A stretch of DNA of 64,000 nt from Cladophialophora immunda. Its lineage: Eukaryota; Ascomycota; Eurotiomycetes; Chaetothyriales; Herpotrichiellaceae. The stretch is taken from NCBI RefSeq assembly GCF_000835495.1, contig NW_015622548.1, positions 1,073,111 to 1,137,110 of the forward strand, written 5' to 3'. Positions 32,598 through 50,698 of this stretch are shown piece after piece; the stretch's first letter is position 1, and each line of letters starts with the position of its first letter. Both the position numbers and the translations under genes were made by a program. The notes under the pieces were generated by a model. That model had not been told where the DNA came from and did not search any database. It saw nothing but the letters and a program-made list of their open reading frames with translations.

Positions 32598-35500
32598 TAT
32601 CCATGTATGCCATGTACTACAACGGGCGGACAGCGGCAATGCTACATCCTCAGTTTGATGTTTGCGTGGACCGGCGCAGTGACGACGGGTTGTTTGACTG
32701 TTGGTAGGACTGCGAGCGTCGGAGTTCCAGTTCTGTTCGGATTCATGGCGGGAAAACACTGATACTTCCTGAATGGATAAGCCGAGCCAATGTGGCTCAA
32801 CTTTATCCCCCCCTTGTGCGGCTAAAAGGAGTTTCTCATAGGGAGGTATTGCCACATTGAAATGAAAAGGGATGGAGCGCGACATTGCCCAACGCGGTAA
32901 CAGCAGTCTGCTTTGGTTCGCGAATTTTATGGCGCGTGTTCTAATTGTGTAGGGTGCATGTACTCGGTGCAAGGACCTCAAATAACGCGTTGTGCTCGGC
33001 ACATTACCATGATGGCGGTAATTGGGGCCTGGGGAACAAGCACGGAGTACTTGAGCACGGAAGTGCGTAAGGGGGAGTTTGTCATGTAGTGATATGTCTC
33101 TGTGTCAATTCTTCCTACATCCGAGTACCTTATATATCTGTATTCCCTTCATAAGAATGGGCTGACGCTCTCGAGCACTCGGTCGTCGTGATACGGTCGA
33201 ACTGTCAGCCTCAGCCAGCCCAAAGGAGAGGCGCAGTAGGCGAGGAAGCCAGTGTGGCTCGGAAGATTTCTCAGTCGCGCAGCTGCAAGTCATCTCGATC
33301 CCCCTCGCTTGAGATCTTGGCTTTTGGTGCCCCCAGCCACCATCTTTTACTCTTTTCTGGGTCTCTATGCTACTGCAGGCGTGCTCGTGCGCGAAAGGCG
33401 ACCTTTCCCGCAATCAAAAGGCTAAAGTGCTTGCATACGCGTGCAAGATTGCAGGGGCATGCAGGCCCAGAGGGTGAAACAAGACAAGCAACATGGCGTT
33501 CAGAGGCTTTCCAGAGGCGCTTGATAAGGTTGTGCCACTCTGCGGTTGTGGTTGGGTGACAATCGATAAGGGCCGACGCCGCCAAATCTTTGCTTAATTT
33601 AGTAGGCGCCGCCAATGAGGTCTGTCGGATCAGAGTTTGAAAGCGCAGTCGGTGTGGTTTGACCTAAACACCCTTGAACAGGCCGGCAATTCTTAGAGTA
33701 TCTCCTCCCCCACTGGTTCCAGAAACAAAATCCTTTAGCGAAAGCCACGATGAAACGGGTGCGTGGCTTGGGGATTTCGTAAACCGTTGTCGTCGTGGCG
33801 CGTTGCTTGGCCTCTGGTTTTGAAGGCTTTGACGACTATGGTGACGAGTCCGCGGTCGGTGTGCAGATCATCATCTTATTCCAGAGGACCAGGCATACTC
33901 TTCGAAAGCCGCAACCTGTGTCAATCCACTCCACTCCAATCATACTCGTACTCTTCAAAGAGATCCAGTGTGGAAAAGGGAGGTTGCATTGCGTCCGCTG
34001 CCAGACGCATGTTCAACCGCAGTGTAGCCAGCAATCACCTTGTGACAACTTGGTACAAACATCAGTGGGTGGTTTCCCTTGATTTTGGCGAGAGCTCGCT
34101 ATGTCGCTTGTGTCTCACAAGGAATTGGCACCTCGGTTGCAGGTAGCACAGCTTAGGCAATAGTGACTCAGTCATGATACACGAGGATGGGTGGTTTGTC
34201 TTCTTGACGAAGAAGCATCCCTGAATTGGATCTGCTTGAGATCAGAGTTTGCACAAGTAGGATGGCTCGATAACACGAGTACTCGTAGACCTCCCATGTC
34301 CATGGCTCCATTCTGTGGGTCTCTTCGTTCCAACTTGAAGACGAATGCTGAGGTACAACTGCCATGTGGAACAAACACGAGCATTGGATTCTGGTGAGAG
34401 AAACGGCACTCCGTACTCCGTACTGGACTCAGGTCCCTGCTCGTAGGTAGGTACACAGAATGGGTCACGGACCAGACCGAATGCGTTGGTTTGTGGTTTC
34501 ATCTCCCGAGACAGGCCCGCCTGTGTATGAGCAACCACCTTTTAATACTTTTGTGCCTCTAGGTAAGTCGGTTGCGAACAGCGAGGAAAGACGTGCGCTG
34601 CTGCTTGCTATACTCAGCTATTTTCTTGTTGTGTGCGGGTGGGAAATTTGAGACCTGGTAAGCGAATAAAGTGCATGCGTAGAGGTTGCGTGGCCTCTAT
34701 CTCGGGCTGCCTTGATTTGGGATGCGGAGGAGCTTAGCAATGTCTCTGAGGAAATGATTAGCTTCCTGGTCGCCTCCGCAATCAGCTTTCCTTCTCCTTG
34801 ATCCCAAGTTACCTTATCACCACTCTCGCTTCATCAGTGTGTCCACGTTGGAAGGCAAGGCCATCACCAACGGTCTGTAGGCGACTGTTGTTGGTCTCTG
34901 GGCGGTCGTTGCTTTGTCCTCAGATTCGTTTGTTTGAGCCAGACTCTCAAGCCAATGACAGAAGGGCTGGGAGCAGGAACATGGGACAAAATAACTTTGG
35001 ATCCCAAGCTAGCTTTGTTAGCGGACGATCGAGGGCGCTCGAGGTGGAGCTGCAATTTCTTTGTGGTGCAATGTTGGCCCTCGAACAGCAGGGGCGCCAT
35101 TGGAAGGGTGCAGGGGTACGCTCCAGGCTTAACCTGTTCCTGAGCGGCAACTGGGCCACCCCCAGACACAAAGGAATCACCCCCCCCCCCCCAAGAAATC
35201 CTGGCGCCCAGAATTGCGTCTGTAGTCTCCCCTTTCCCTTTCTTTCCCAACCTGCATAACCAGCTCGTTCCATTGCAGACCAAACTGAACACTGCATTTT
35301 TACTCTCGTTCACTACCACTGTCCGTTGTTTATCCTCTGTTTATACTTCTCCCTCCGCCGCCCTCAGTTGGCTCACGTTCATTACCAGAGAGACTTTTCT
35401 CTCGTTCACTCCTTTTGTACAAATCCCTCGACCTAAACGCCAGCTTCCTCCCTTTCCTCAATCCCGCCGCTCTCCAAATTCCGAGAGAGCACTCGAGCCT

Positions 35501-35795
35501 CCGCGTCTAACATTCCAGCACTGATCATATGAGTCTCTGGCTTTGTATGCCCTCCTAACCCTGCGAACGGCCTCGAACACCCCCTTGCCTTGTCTGCCTC
35601 TTTCACGAGGCGATTCATTCTCTGCAAATATTGGAACCAGACAAAGAACTAACACGCGGGTCGTGCGTACACACAGATTCGTCGGGCTTCATTTTCTGCA
35701 GTCCCACATAACCTATACACTCATTGACAATCTCCTCCATAGCCAGTCTTTGAGAGACTGCTGCGTACACTCGTTTCGAGAATCCCACAATCAAC
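32598..35795. other. Long intergenic region (about 3.2 kb)
   Basis: No gene recognised on either strand; the open frames have no domains. A run of 13 C lies at 35180-35192. The last kilobase is C/T-rich, as expected for a fungal promoter and leader in front of the SUN-family gene. Confidence 0.5.
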
Positions 35796-37150
35796 ATGAG
35801 GTTCTCGTCGATTGCCTTGACGGCAGTCACTGCCTCGGCCACTCTCGCCCAGCCTCACGTCCACAAACATCGACACTTGCACGAGCACAAGGAGCGCGAT
35901 GTTACCGAAACCGCCTGGACAGCTGGCCCGACTGCCTACGTTTATATGCTCAATGGCAAGGAGCTGTCGGCTGGAGAGGTGTGCGAAGGTCTGGAGGATC
36001 ATGAATTGAAGTTCGTGGATGGTCAAGATCCCGGTGTTTGCTCCCAGGTTTCGACCACCTCCAGCAGCTGGTCTTCGGCTCCTTCCACTTCAACGGAATC
36101 GAGTACAACCACTTCGACCACCACAACCTGGTCGGCTCCTGCCTCCTCCTCTCCGGCGGCCGAGTTCTTCCAGAGCCCATCTTCAGCCTGGTCCAGCCCA
36201 AGCGATTCTGCTAGTTCTAGCTCATCGCCCACACAGTCTTCCTCTGTGTCCTCTGGCGGCACCGGTATCACTGCTTCATTCCCGGACGGTCAACTTGATT
36301 GCAGCACTTTCCCCTCCCAGTATGGTCCTATCGCCCTTGATTATCTCGGAATGGGTGGCTGGGCAGGCTTGCAGGCAGTTTCGATCGCGGGTGGCTTGGT
36401 TAACCACATTGTGACGGGCGTGTCGGGACAGTCTTGCTCAGAAGGAATGATGTGCTCCTACGCTTGCCCCCCCGGCTATCAGAAATCCCAGTGGCCTTCA
36501 ACCCAAGGTGCTACTGGCCAATCCGTCGGCGGCCTCTCTTGTTCAGGCGGCAAGCTTCATCTGACAAACCCGGGTCTCTCAAGCAGCCTTTGCATTCCTG
36601 GTGTTGGTGGCGTCCAAGCTACCAACGACGCTAGTGGTGTTGTTGCCATTTGCCGTACAGATTATCCTGGAACTGAGTCTGAAACCATCCCAGTCGAACT
36701 TCAATCTGGTGAAACTGAGCAATTGACCGTTCCTGATGCCGCCACCTACTACGAATGGCAAGGACAATCAACCTCTGCCCAGTACTATCTGAATCCCATT
36801 GGAGTGTCTGCCGCTCAAGGTTGCCAATGGGGATCACCTGGACAAAACATTGGCAACTATGCGCCCATCAACTTCGGCGTGGGTGCCAAAGGAGGTGTGA
36901 CTTGGTTATCAATCTTCCAAAATTCTCCAACAACCAACGCCCAATATCAAGGCACCGTTGAGTTGAAGGGTAATTTGTCTGGATCTTGTAAATACTCCAA
37001 CGGTCAATATTGCGGTGCTAGTGGATGCAACTCGCAAGGATGCACTGTGAGTTAACTTTCCAATCGCCTCCTACACCTTGTTGCCCAAGACTAACTTCGC
37101 TCTAGGTCTCGGTCATATCGGGCACTGCAACCTATGTCATCTCCAACTAG
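35796..37150 (+). CDS. SUN-family secreted cell-wall protein (Uth1/Sim1/Nca3 type, GH132)
   Basis: Cell-wall protein of the SUN group, whose members act on beta-1,3-glucan and affect septation and wall remodelling. Exons are 35796-37046 and 37106-37150 (GTGAGT...TCTAG); the second adds VSVISGTATYVISN, giving 431 aa. The signal peptide is MRFSSIALTAVTASATLAQP. A His-rich stretch (HVHKHRHLHEHKE) follows, then a Ser/Thr-rich linker of about 80 residues. The SUN domain begins at FPDGQLDCSTFPSQYG and contains about ten cysteines, including CSYACPPGYQKSQWP and GCQWGSP. No GPI signal is seen at the C-terminus. Confidence 0.94.
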
Positions 37151-38349
37151 ACCAAACATCGAAACAATATCTCCCTGTACATGTTACGATCTTCTTGCTT
37201 TCATACCGCATATCACACCCGGCGTTGACGTCTGGGTTTTCTTACGCATTTTTCGTTGCTGGTTTAGAGCGTGGTGGAGCCTTCAGGATCTACAGTGGTC
37301 GACGATGTCTTGTTGGATATTTGGGATATCAGAAAAAAGACCTCGAGAGCATATGGAGCGGCACGTGCTACAGCAAAATATTTGTTCTGGTACGGAGTCT
37401 CCCTTCCGCGGGAGACTGACGAGTTGTCTCGGCTTCGTCTCCATGTCCAAGATACCCCTTCCGCTGGACATGGAGACGAAGCGCGAGCCAATGAGGGCAA
37501 AATGTGGTTGTCTAGGAGGTAAACTCATCTTATGCCAGACAAGTGAAGCATCAGATGCCAGTGAAATCAAAGAGAGTGGAACTAGCTGCAGGGATATTTG
37601 GCTCTTTACAGACTCAAGACACGACTACTTATGGGAGACGTCTCTACGTGGCCAAATCTTTGATCAACTGCGGCGGCATTCAACTTCATCCACTGGTCTC
37701 TGGGTTAAGATATGCGCATGAAGAGTACGCATTGAAGAACGTGTCGGCCGAGGCGAGAGCTGGACAAGGACGTCTCGCGAAAGTTTGACTCGGCGGCGTG
37801 TCGCTGTGTTCCGATATCCAACATGCTCGTCTAGACGTGGCAATGGTGTACAATATCAATAGAGGGGATACCATGCTCGCAACTAGCTACATGTAGCACA
37901 TGTATCATGTACTAGACAACGCCAGGGTCTCAAGGTCGATTTTCTTCTTGTGCAGTGAAGCCCAATTCCCCGATGCGAATCGATGTTGTTACATTGATCC
38001 TATTACTTCGCTGTCAACAACATACACTTTTGCACCGTTGGCCCGGTTTTCGCTGATCTTGGTAAAATCCTCAATCTTATCCCAAGACGATCGGTCCCCG
38101 CTTCCCTCAAATCACTTCAATAGCCGACGAGCGTGTATGCTCGTACCTATGGCCTCAAGCCCTGCTCCAGTACGTGGGGCCGGGGCTGTGGAGTGATGAC
38201 AACCGGATATTGCACCCTATTTGGGATCTTCTGTCAACATGTGGTCCATGCCGCCGTCTCGTCCTGTGTGCAGCAGGGGGCCACATCAACAGCCAACAAT
38301 GATACTCCCTTCCATCGGGCTCCTGAGCCAAATTTCTCGGGTTGACCTT
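37151..38349. other. Intergenic region with two adjacent hairpins
   Basis: 3' flanks of two convergent genes. Two perfect inverted repeats lie side by side, described in the separate entry at 37396-37481. No coding region is supported. Confidence 0.6.
37396..37481. repeat. Pair of adjacent perfect hairpins
   Basis: The first has 8-bp arms AGTCTCCC (37396-37403) and GGGAGACT (37410-37417). The second has 16-bp arms CTTCGTCTCCATGTCC (37433-37448) and GGACATGGAGACGAAG (37466-37481) around a 17-nt loop. Both loops contain CTTCCGC. They lie about 250-330 bp past the SUN gene stop codon. Confidence 0.85.
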
Positions 38350-43394
<5,045 letters not shown>

Positions 43395-44991
43395 ATGAGG
43401 CACGTCTCACTGCCACTGGAAGACTTGAAAGTCTGGGCGCATTTCAACGATGTCCAGCTCTTCGAGACATCAATCGAGCCTCATATCGTCAGAGAGGATG
43501 GCAATGACAAAGGCGGTGGTCTGCTCGCGACTGGCGAACACGGTCCAGGACAACCTCTTGTTGCGGTTCCACACGAGCTGGTGCTATCGAAAGAGCGAGT
43601 CGAGCAATATGCAAAAGCAGACCAGAGCTTAAAGGAGCTCGTTGAGGCAGCAGCTTCCTTAGTCCAGGTAGGCCCCAGGCAACAGCGTGTCTAAAACCAC
43701 GGCCAGGTAGGTCGATAAACAACACACTGACTCCTCGACCGGAATTTCAGAGTCCCCGAACGACGGTGCTACTGTTTCTCATCTATCAGATGACAATCAA
43801 CAACTCCAGCTCCCACGGCCATGGACTGGGATTCAATAATCCTTTCGCCGGCTATGTCAAAATGTTGCCAGACGCAATCCCGCTGCCGACGTTCTACACG
43901 GCCGAGGAAAGGGAATTACTGATCGGTACATCCCTGTCAGAGGCCCTGGAGCAGAAAGTAATCAGTCTGGAGCGGGAATTTGATAGTCTAAAAGCTGCGA
44001 CTGCAAAGATCCCCTGGTGCCAAGAGATTTGGTGGAGCGAAAGCGCAGATTGCTTGACCTTTGAAGATTGGAAACTTGCAGATGCAATGTACCGCTCTCG
44101 TGCGCTGGAGCTGCCCCAAGGCGTTGGCGTTGGCATGGTCCCTGTCATCGACATGGCGAATCATGCCTCTGACGACCGTTACAACGCCAGGTTCGAGGTA
44201 GACGAAGACTCGGGATCCGTATTGCTCGTCGTACGAGATGACAGGATCGTCCACAAAGGAGACGAGATTACCATCATGTACGGCTGCGGCGGTGCATGCG
44301 AGATGATCTTTTCATACGGGTTCCTGGAAGAGCACGCGAGCAGTGCCAGGGAGATCTTCCTAAGTTTGTCCATCCCATCCGACGACCCTCTACGACTGGC
44401 CAAGGTCCGGTTCGCGCAAGAAGCGCCGGGGGTCCGCATCTATGTGGATGACTCAGATCAGGTACGCTGGGAGAGTACCTTTGTCTGGTGGGCATGCATC
44501 AATGAGGAAGACGGTCTAGATTTTCGAGTGGAGCAGACTATCGACGGAGGTACGGAGCTGAAGGCCTTATGGAAGGACAATGCGCTCGCCTCAGACACAT
44601 CGTTGCAGTCGATCTTGCTCGCAGATCGCCTCCGAGACATATTCGTCCTGCGGGCGGTCGTCACAATCCAAGCAAGGATCGAAGAACAAGGATCACGCCT
44701 CGCTGGACATGAAGAGCAATATAACAACACTGTCTGCAGTGATCAAGTCAGAGATTCGGTATATGGGGCTATCGGGAAACTTCGGAGCCTGGAAATGGAG
44801 CTCCTGACCAGGGCCTATCAGACCCTTGAGGAAGAGGTACGTTTCCTCGCATTCGACAGGTGTGACTAGCGTGTATCCTAAATCCCTTACAGAAAGCACA
44901 ACTCCTGGAATCTACCATCGTCCATGACTTCTTGGCACAGGTTCAAGGCGGCACGGAATCTCCAGGTCGAACCCCAGACGATTTTTCGTGA
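43395..44991 (+). CDS. SET-domain lysine methyltransferase (Rubisco-LSMT / SETD3-SETD6-like)
   Basis: Predicted S-adenosylmethionine-dependent protein methyltransferase of 485 aa. Exons are 43395-43667, 43751-44836 and 44893-44991, with introns GTAGGC...TTCAG and GTACGT...TACAG; all junctions keep the frame. The split SET domain is visible: GGGLLATGEHGPGQPLVAVP at the N-terminus, and MVPVIDMANHASDDRYNARF, which carries the conserved NH. GDEITIMYGCGG and the following SYGFLEEH complete the core. A C-terminal helical half of about 170 residues fits the substrate-binding domain of this subfamily. Targets in fungi are ribosomal or elongation-factor lysines for some members; the target here is unknown. 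Confidence 0.87.
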
Positions 44992-46655
44992 AAGAGAAAA
45001 AAAACTCGTGGCACTAGATGCGAGATGGCTCAAGATTCCAACCAAAGCAATGCTCATCCAGTCTTCCAGATTACAGCGGATCAGCTCGGAAGTGCATGCT
45101 TGAGTGGTGTGAGCTGCCAAATCACATTACAAGGTCGAGGCGCTTCTGCACTGGGGTGGGCTGACGCAACCTACCTGTAGCTTCAGACTTCCCAGACAAA
45201 ACTTAACGCTCGCCCCTCCTTGTCTTTCGAAATGAGCGGATCAAAGCGATTCGTAGGGACTGTGGCTCAATCTGGGGTTTTTCCGCAGGCTTCCGTTCGT
45301 CCATGGGCCACCTGCAAGACTCCTTCAGTCGACACCGCTCCGACACCAAGCCATCATACGTTCAATTCGAGCTGAAAAAGAAAGCTCTCTGCTGGTAGAA
45401 AAAGGTGCAAACATTCACCAAGGCAGAAGCAAGAAGCCCAGCCTGTATTCAGCAGTCAGATCATCACTGCCGTTGCCACCTCTTCTGAATTGCATAATGG
45501 GGGGACTCGAGCGGTTCCGCTAGACCAACGGCAAGACTGGGGGGATTCTAAGCGAACGAGACAGGAGCGTTGATAGTTCGATTCGACCCAAGTTGCAGAT
45601 AAGTTTTGAGTGGTCAAGGTCGATCGCATGATGTTGAGAAAAGGCACCCGTCTGGGCGGCCATTGCTCGGGTGGATGGAAGCAGAGGCGGCCACTGCGCT
45701 GTGATTGGACCCCAAGCCATCTGACTGAGGTAGCTGCGTCGGAAAGGTCGATTCGAAAACGCTATTATTGGACCTTCTGCCCTTCTGCCGATCTTGTTCT
45801 TGCCCTCGTTGGTGCCCATCTAAAAGCTGCGGGGAAATGGAACCGGGCTGGGAAAAGAAGGGACGGGACAGGTTACGAGAAGAGAAGAGAAGAGAGAGCT
45901 TGAATTGAGGTGATGAAGCTGGTTGACCACCAAGTACCGAGTAGATGGCTTACCTAGTCTTCTGGGATGAGCCCACTTGATGAAAAGCTCAACGGGATAG
46001 CCGGTGCTGGGCCTTCCACACTAGGCCCTGTAGGGGTTGCCCAGGGGCCCTTAGCCCTCTTAGCCCTTGTAATCGGGGGCTGATTCTCGGGGTCTCAACA
46101 AAACCTTCAAACCCCGCGCTGTTCTTTCCTCGCTCCATGCCCCGATGTGCATCCCCAGTCTAGTCCCCAAGTCGCCCACACACTTTTGGCCGCGTCGGAA
46201 CAAATTCCTCTCACAATCCAGACACGACCACTTCTCTCGAGCTACCGAGTCCACGAACACGAAAAGCAAAACCTCCTTCAGACCACCCTCCCCTCAGAGA
46301 ACCAGATCCCACCCTCCCTGCAGTTTGCTTAACCCTTGTCCGACCTGCATCCAACGCAATTTCACCCAATCGACGCCGCCCTCGCCCTGAGCTTTCTCGA
46401 ACACGCCTCCAACTACTCTCTTCTGTCGCGGAGGGTGACATGTTGTCATAATCTCGCCCTTGCCCCTGTGCTTTTTCGTCTCCTGCATTCGACCCTTATA
46501 CCATCGCAAGTTCTGGACCATTGTTCACCCATCAGTTTTAAGACGACCCTTCCGTGTTCATTACCCTCTACCGAACGAACTACCTGATACATTGTACTTT
46601 ATATGCGGCTGCCATTCTTAAGATCTCGGTCACAGACCTAGCACAGCCTGCCAAC
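44992..46655. other. Upstream region of the FacB-like gene
   Basis: About 1.66 kb without a supported gene. Regulatory zinc-cluster genes often have long leaders, and pyrimidine-rich stretches occupy the last 500 bp. Three matches to the CreA consensus SYGGRG are visible near 45155, 45538 and 45831, but such short sites are expected by chance. Confidence 0.45.
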
Positions 46656-49403
46656 ATGCCCGGCATCTTGCCGATGAAGATGATTCGAGTGGGGAGCAGC
46701 ACGCAGAGCAGGATTGCGCAAGCTTGTGACAGGTGCCGCAGCAAGAAGATCCGGTGCGACGGTGTAAGACCATGCTGTACTCAATGTGCCAACGTCGGCT
46801 TCGAGTGCAAGACCAGCGACAAGCTGAGTCGCAGGGCCTTCCCTAGAGGCTACACAGAGTCGTTGGAAGACCGCGTTCGAGGTCTTGAGGCGGAGGTTCG
46901 AGAGCTCAAGGAGCTGCTGGACGAGAAGGACGAGAAGATCGATATGCTCTCTCGCATTCACAGTTTTTCGCCTCCTTCTCGAAAATGTTCGGCTTCCCTA
47001 TCGCCTTCACATGCGGCGCAGGTAAAGGCTGAAGTTGAGTCAGCGAGGGAAGAAGTGCTGCATGTTGAGATTCCCGCACCGGTGCAGCCCAAGGCCACCT
47101 CGACTGGCTCCTCAACCACGCCGTCCTTTATTGAGGCGTTTGATCAGAAAGTCCAAGAAGCTGGTCGACAGACGACCGGTATCTCCTCCTCAGGCCTACA
47201 GAAAGCTATTCTACCCACTCGTCGATCTACAGTTCCCGGCCCCAAAGTGCCCCCTAGGATCCATTCTGATCAGTACATAAGTATGCCCACCACATATCAG
47301 GCGTCATTTCGCGCAACGTACTAACATTGGTAGATCTATTCTTCCAAGAGTGGCAACCATTGTTGCCCATCCTCCATCGGCCAACATTCCTTCGCGTCTA
47401 TGAACAGTATCTCGCCAATCCTGAATCGGGTAACTGGCAGAGTAACAAGCAAGCATACGCCCAACTATTCCTGATCTTTGAGATTGCAGCTCTTTCCAAC
47501 ATTTCCACCCCCAAGAAGAATACTCCATCTTACGAGACACAATGGCGAAAGGCTCTCTATTCGACATCTTCTAATGCTTCTCTACCGACGCTCCAATGCC
47601 ACGTGCTAGCTCAGATCTGTTACATGCTGCGTGCCGACTATACCCATCTAGCACGCCATCGCGGCATCGCAATCACTATGTGCCATGAGCTCGAGCTCCA
47701 TCAAGGACACAAGTATCAGAGCTTATCACCTCTCGAGGCGGAGACGAGAAAGAAGGTATTCTGGTGCCAATATGTTCTCGACAAGTAAGTCCTCTAAATT
47801 CTCGCAATTTGGTTGAGAGCCTCAGATGACTAACACCTTCATCCAGGTTCATATCTGCCGCTACTGGTACTCCAGTACTTTTCCGAGATACCGACATAAC
47901 CACGGAATACCCAGCCGACGTCGACGACGAGAACCTCAGTACTCAAGGCTTCTCTCCTACACTTCCTGGCGAACTGACAAAGATTTCAAGCGCCCTAGCC
48001 TTGTTCCGCGTTTCCAGAATTCTCTCCAAAGCACTGGACACTTTGTATCCCGCCAAAGCTAGCTATCAACTATCGTTGACCAAACTTCACGCGCTCTCTG
48101 ACGAGCTTGATCAATGGTCAGAGGAACTGCCCGAGCACCTTCGATTGCGATTCTGCAATGACAAGCCTGCGACAAATTTGATCGGCTGTAGATCACCGCT
48201 TTTGGTATGATGTCTCCCTCTCACTTGCCGAGCGATATTCTAATTGTTCCGCAGTCCCTCGCCTACTTCTATACAAGGAGTTTGATTCACCGACCGCTGC
48301 TTTGCCACGCGTCTGGAAGCGCTTCCTCAGCTGCCGGTATCGTTTTGGCGGCCGCAGGCAAGCACGTTCTGCAGATTCTTGATCTTCTTTTGGAGCGCCG
48401 CATGAACTATACCTTCCCACTGAACAAGGCCGACCTACTCCTGAACTCAGGACTGGCGATACTCTGGCAATCGCTCGATTTGGAAGATGACAGCAAGCTT
48501 GCCAAAGACAACCAGAAGTCGTTGACAATGCTCGTGGGCATACTACATTCTGAGAATGCGCCAGCTGCAGTGGAATTCCAGAAAATCGCCACCTGTTTCG
48601 TTGCACTGGAAGCGCGACCAGCTACGTCGCGAGGCGCAGAACAGACATCTACTAGCGCCCAAACGGCGGCTTGTACCATGCCAGCTCCTACCGAGTCCAA
48701 GTCAAAATCAACTCGCAAGCAGCTGCAAGCCATTGCCTCACGATGGTCCTCATTCAGCAACAAAGGAAAGCCTGAGGACCCCAACCGGCGTGCGACTGTA
48801 CCGCAGACTGGATCGACTTCCCTTAGCCCGGCTAATCGAGCTGCTAGCACTGTCAGCCTGTCTTCCACTCGATCAGCGCCGGTCATGCCAGTGGCCACTT
48901 CCTCGCCCCGCCAAGTTACCTCTTCAGGGCCACTCGGCACCCCAACCATCAACCTAGACTATCTGCCGCTTGGCGATGAGTTTGGAGACTCGCAGACCAG
49001 GACATCCTCGAGCACGATGCTACCTCCGAAGAAACAGCCAACGCCGACCATTCCCGATTCCGGATGGGAAACCCTCCTGGACGGATTCGACCCTAATAAC
49101 CCAGCGATCTACCAGGACCTACAAGCCAGTAGTCATTCGCTCTATCAGGTTCCCAGTAACGAATGGACTCCAGACGCGTGGCACCTCTCAGGTATGGATC
49201 TTGCAACAAAAGCACCCGTACCGCAAAGCCTACTCAGCTTTTCCGAGGAATCATTGACAAGCGGCGACGATTTCCTGTTTAGCACTGCTGGGAGTCACAA
49301 TGGCTCAACGGTCACAGGCGACAGCCTAGAGCTCCCGGAGACATATCGAGGCATCACTATCCCGGTGGACGATGAATTTGAATTTCACGAGGTGGAAGCT
49401 TGA
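46656..49403 (+). CDS. facB: FacB/Cat8-type Zn2Cys6 transcriptional activator of acetate utilisation and gluconeogenesis
   Basis: Nuclear activator that in Aspergillus switches on acetyl-CoA synthase, glyoxylate-cycle and gluconeogenic genes; Cat8/Sip4 are the yeast counterparts. Exons are 46656-47280, 47334-47784, 47847-48204 and 48255-49403, with GT-AG junctions in frame. The protein has 860 aa, very close to Aspergillus FacB. The zinc cluster at residues 24-51 follows CX2CX6CX6CX2CX6C (starts [13 protein letters not shown]). It is followed by [20 protein letters not shown] and a Leu-rich coiled coil ([19 protein letters not shown]). The fungal-specific middle domain contains [20 protein letters not shown] and the [15 protein letters not shown] region. 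A Ser/Thr/Pro-rich acidic C-terminus is the likely activation region. It is convergent with the Fox2 gene. Confidence 0.92.
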
Positions 49404-50698
49404 GCTTGTGTTCGACCCAGTGTGGGTTGGCTGATTGTGTGCAACGATTGAATTCTTGGAAATGGGTGGGTCATTATTTCCGGGAGCGAGAGATGTTTGA
49501 AAAAGTTGTACAGTGACGAGAAACGTTTGACGATGGATTACGGTATATACCCCGATGCTGTTTGGACTTGAGGTAGGCTGAGGCCCGGAATATGCAGGAA
49601 CTTGTGACGATGATACCAACAGTGAAAGAGGTGCAACGAAACGAGCGGGCGAGGAGCAAAATTGATACATGCGGCAAGCAGTGGCAGACGTGTCATAGAC
49701 CTGTGTTTGACGACCCTATATGTGAGAGAAGGCCAAAGTGTGTTTATAGTTATACGCTTGAAAATACATATTGCTTCCTCGATTTTGGGATTTCGGTCCA
49801 CCTCGTTGATAACGTGGTATGACTGTTCCATCCGTCCACACCGCGACAGAGTTTCGTTTTCCGCTCGGTCCATCGGGGCCCTCTACGAGTCATTTTCGAC
49901 TGTTTGGGATATCGTGCACCCCCTCCAGACTTGGCCCTTGACTTAGATGGGCCTGTCACCTGCCGTGACTTCAAGAGCCTCGCGTGAAACCGGGGCAATT
50001 CTAGAATGGAATGACTGTCGTGGATCGCCCTTCCCGTTGAGGCTAGCCATCAACGGTAAAGTACCACATTCGGCTAGGTGGGATCTCGGCCAAGAGATCT
50101 ATTCCCGCAACTCTATAGAATTCAAATATCAGTAAAACTATAAAGATCGGCCTGAAAAGAGGGTTGTTCGCAAGGTGTTGTGCGATCTGAGGCGAGCAGT
50201 AGCAATCCCTTGGTGCACGATATTGCACCCCCTGCCCCTCTCGCCTTTTTTTCCCTTTTTTTTTCCCCTGCCAATGAGAGTTCCGATTCGTTCACTGTCT
50301 CTCAACAGGAATTGGTCCCGCCAACCTTACGTTCCCTCTCTCGGTACGCAACGAGTGTTACGTCTAGAGAACCACATCCGCTTTGAGGATTTAATACGTT
50401 CAACACGGGCATGGAACACTGTGAGGAAATTCAGCTTATAGAACATACCAGACAGCCTCAATCTAGAACCATTCAAGTTTGATGCATCCCAGAGAAATCA
50501 TGTGGATGAGAGCAATCCAGGGGATATCACGGCCAACTCAAAGCCAAGCATCTGGTCCATACCCACGTTAGCACGACAGAGGTCCCCGTCATAGGGAATA
50601 AAGAGTCTCACGTCGTGGTAATGATGTTGGCTACACCCCGCCTTGAGACGCTGAATATGACCTTTGGAGATATCAGATTACTTGGGCATCGTCGCCCA
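49404..50698. other. Convergent intergenic region, nothing recognised
   Basis: 3' flanks of the facB and fox2 genes. No gene or repeat supported. Confidence 0.5.

Noticed and set aside
34798..35259. Overlapping open frames around the poly-C tract
   Set aside because: No recognisable protein features, and the frames depend on the homopolymer.
45155..45836. CreA (SYGGRG) sites in the facB upstream region
   Set aside because: Three matches in 1.6 kb are expected by chance for so short a degenerate motif; kept only as a note.
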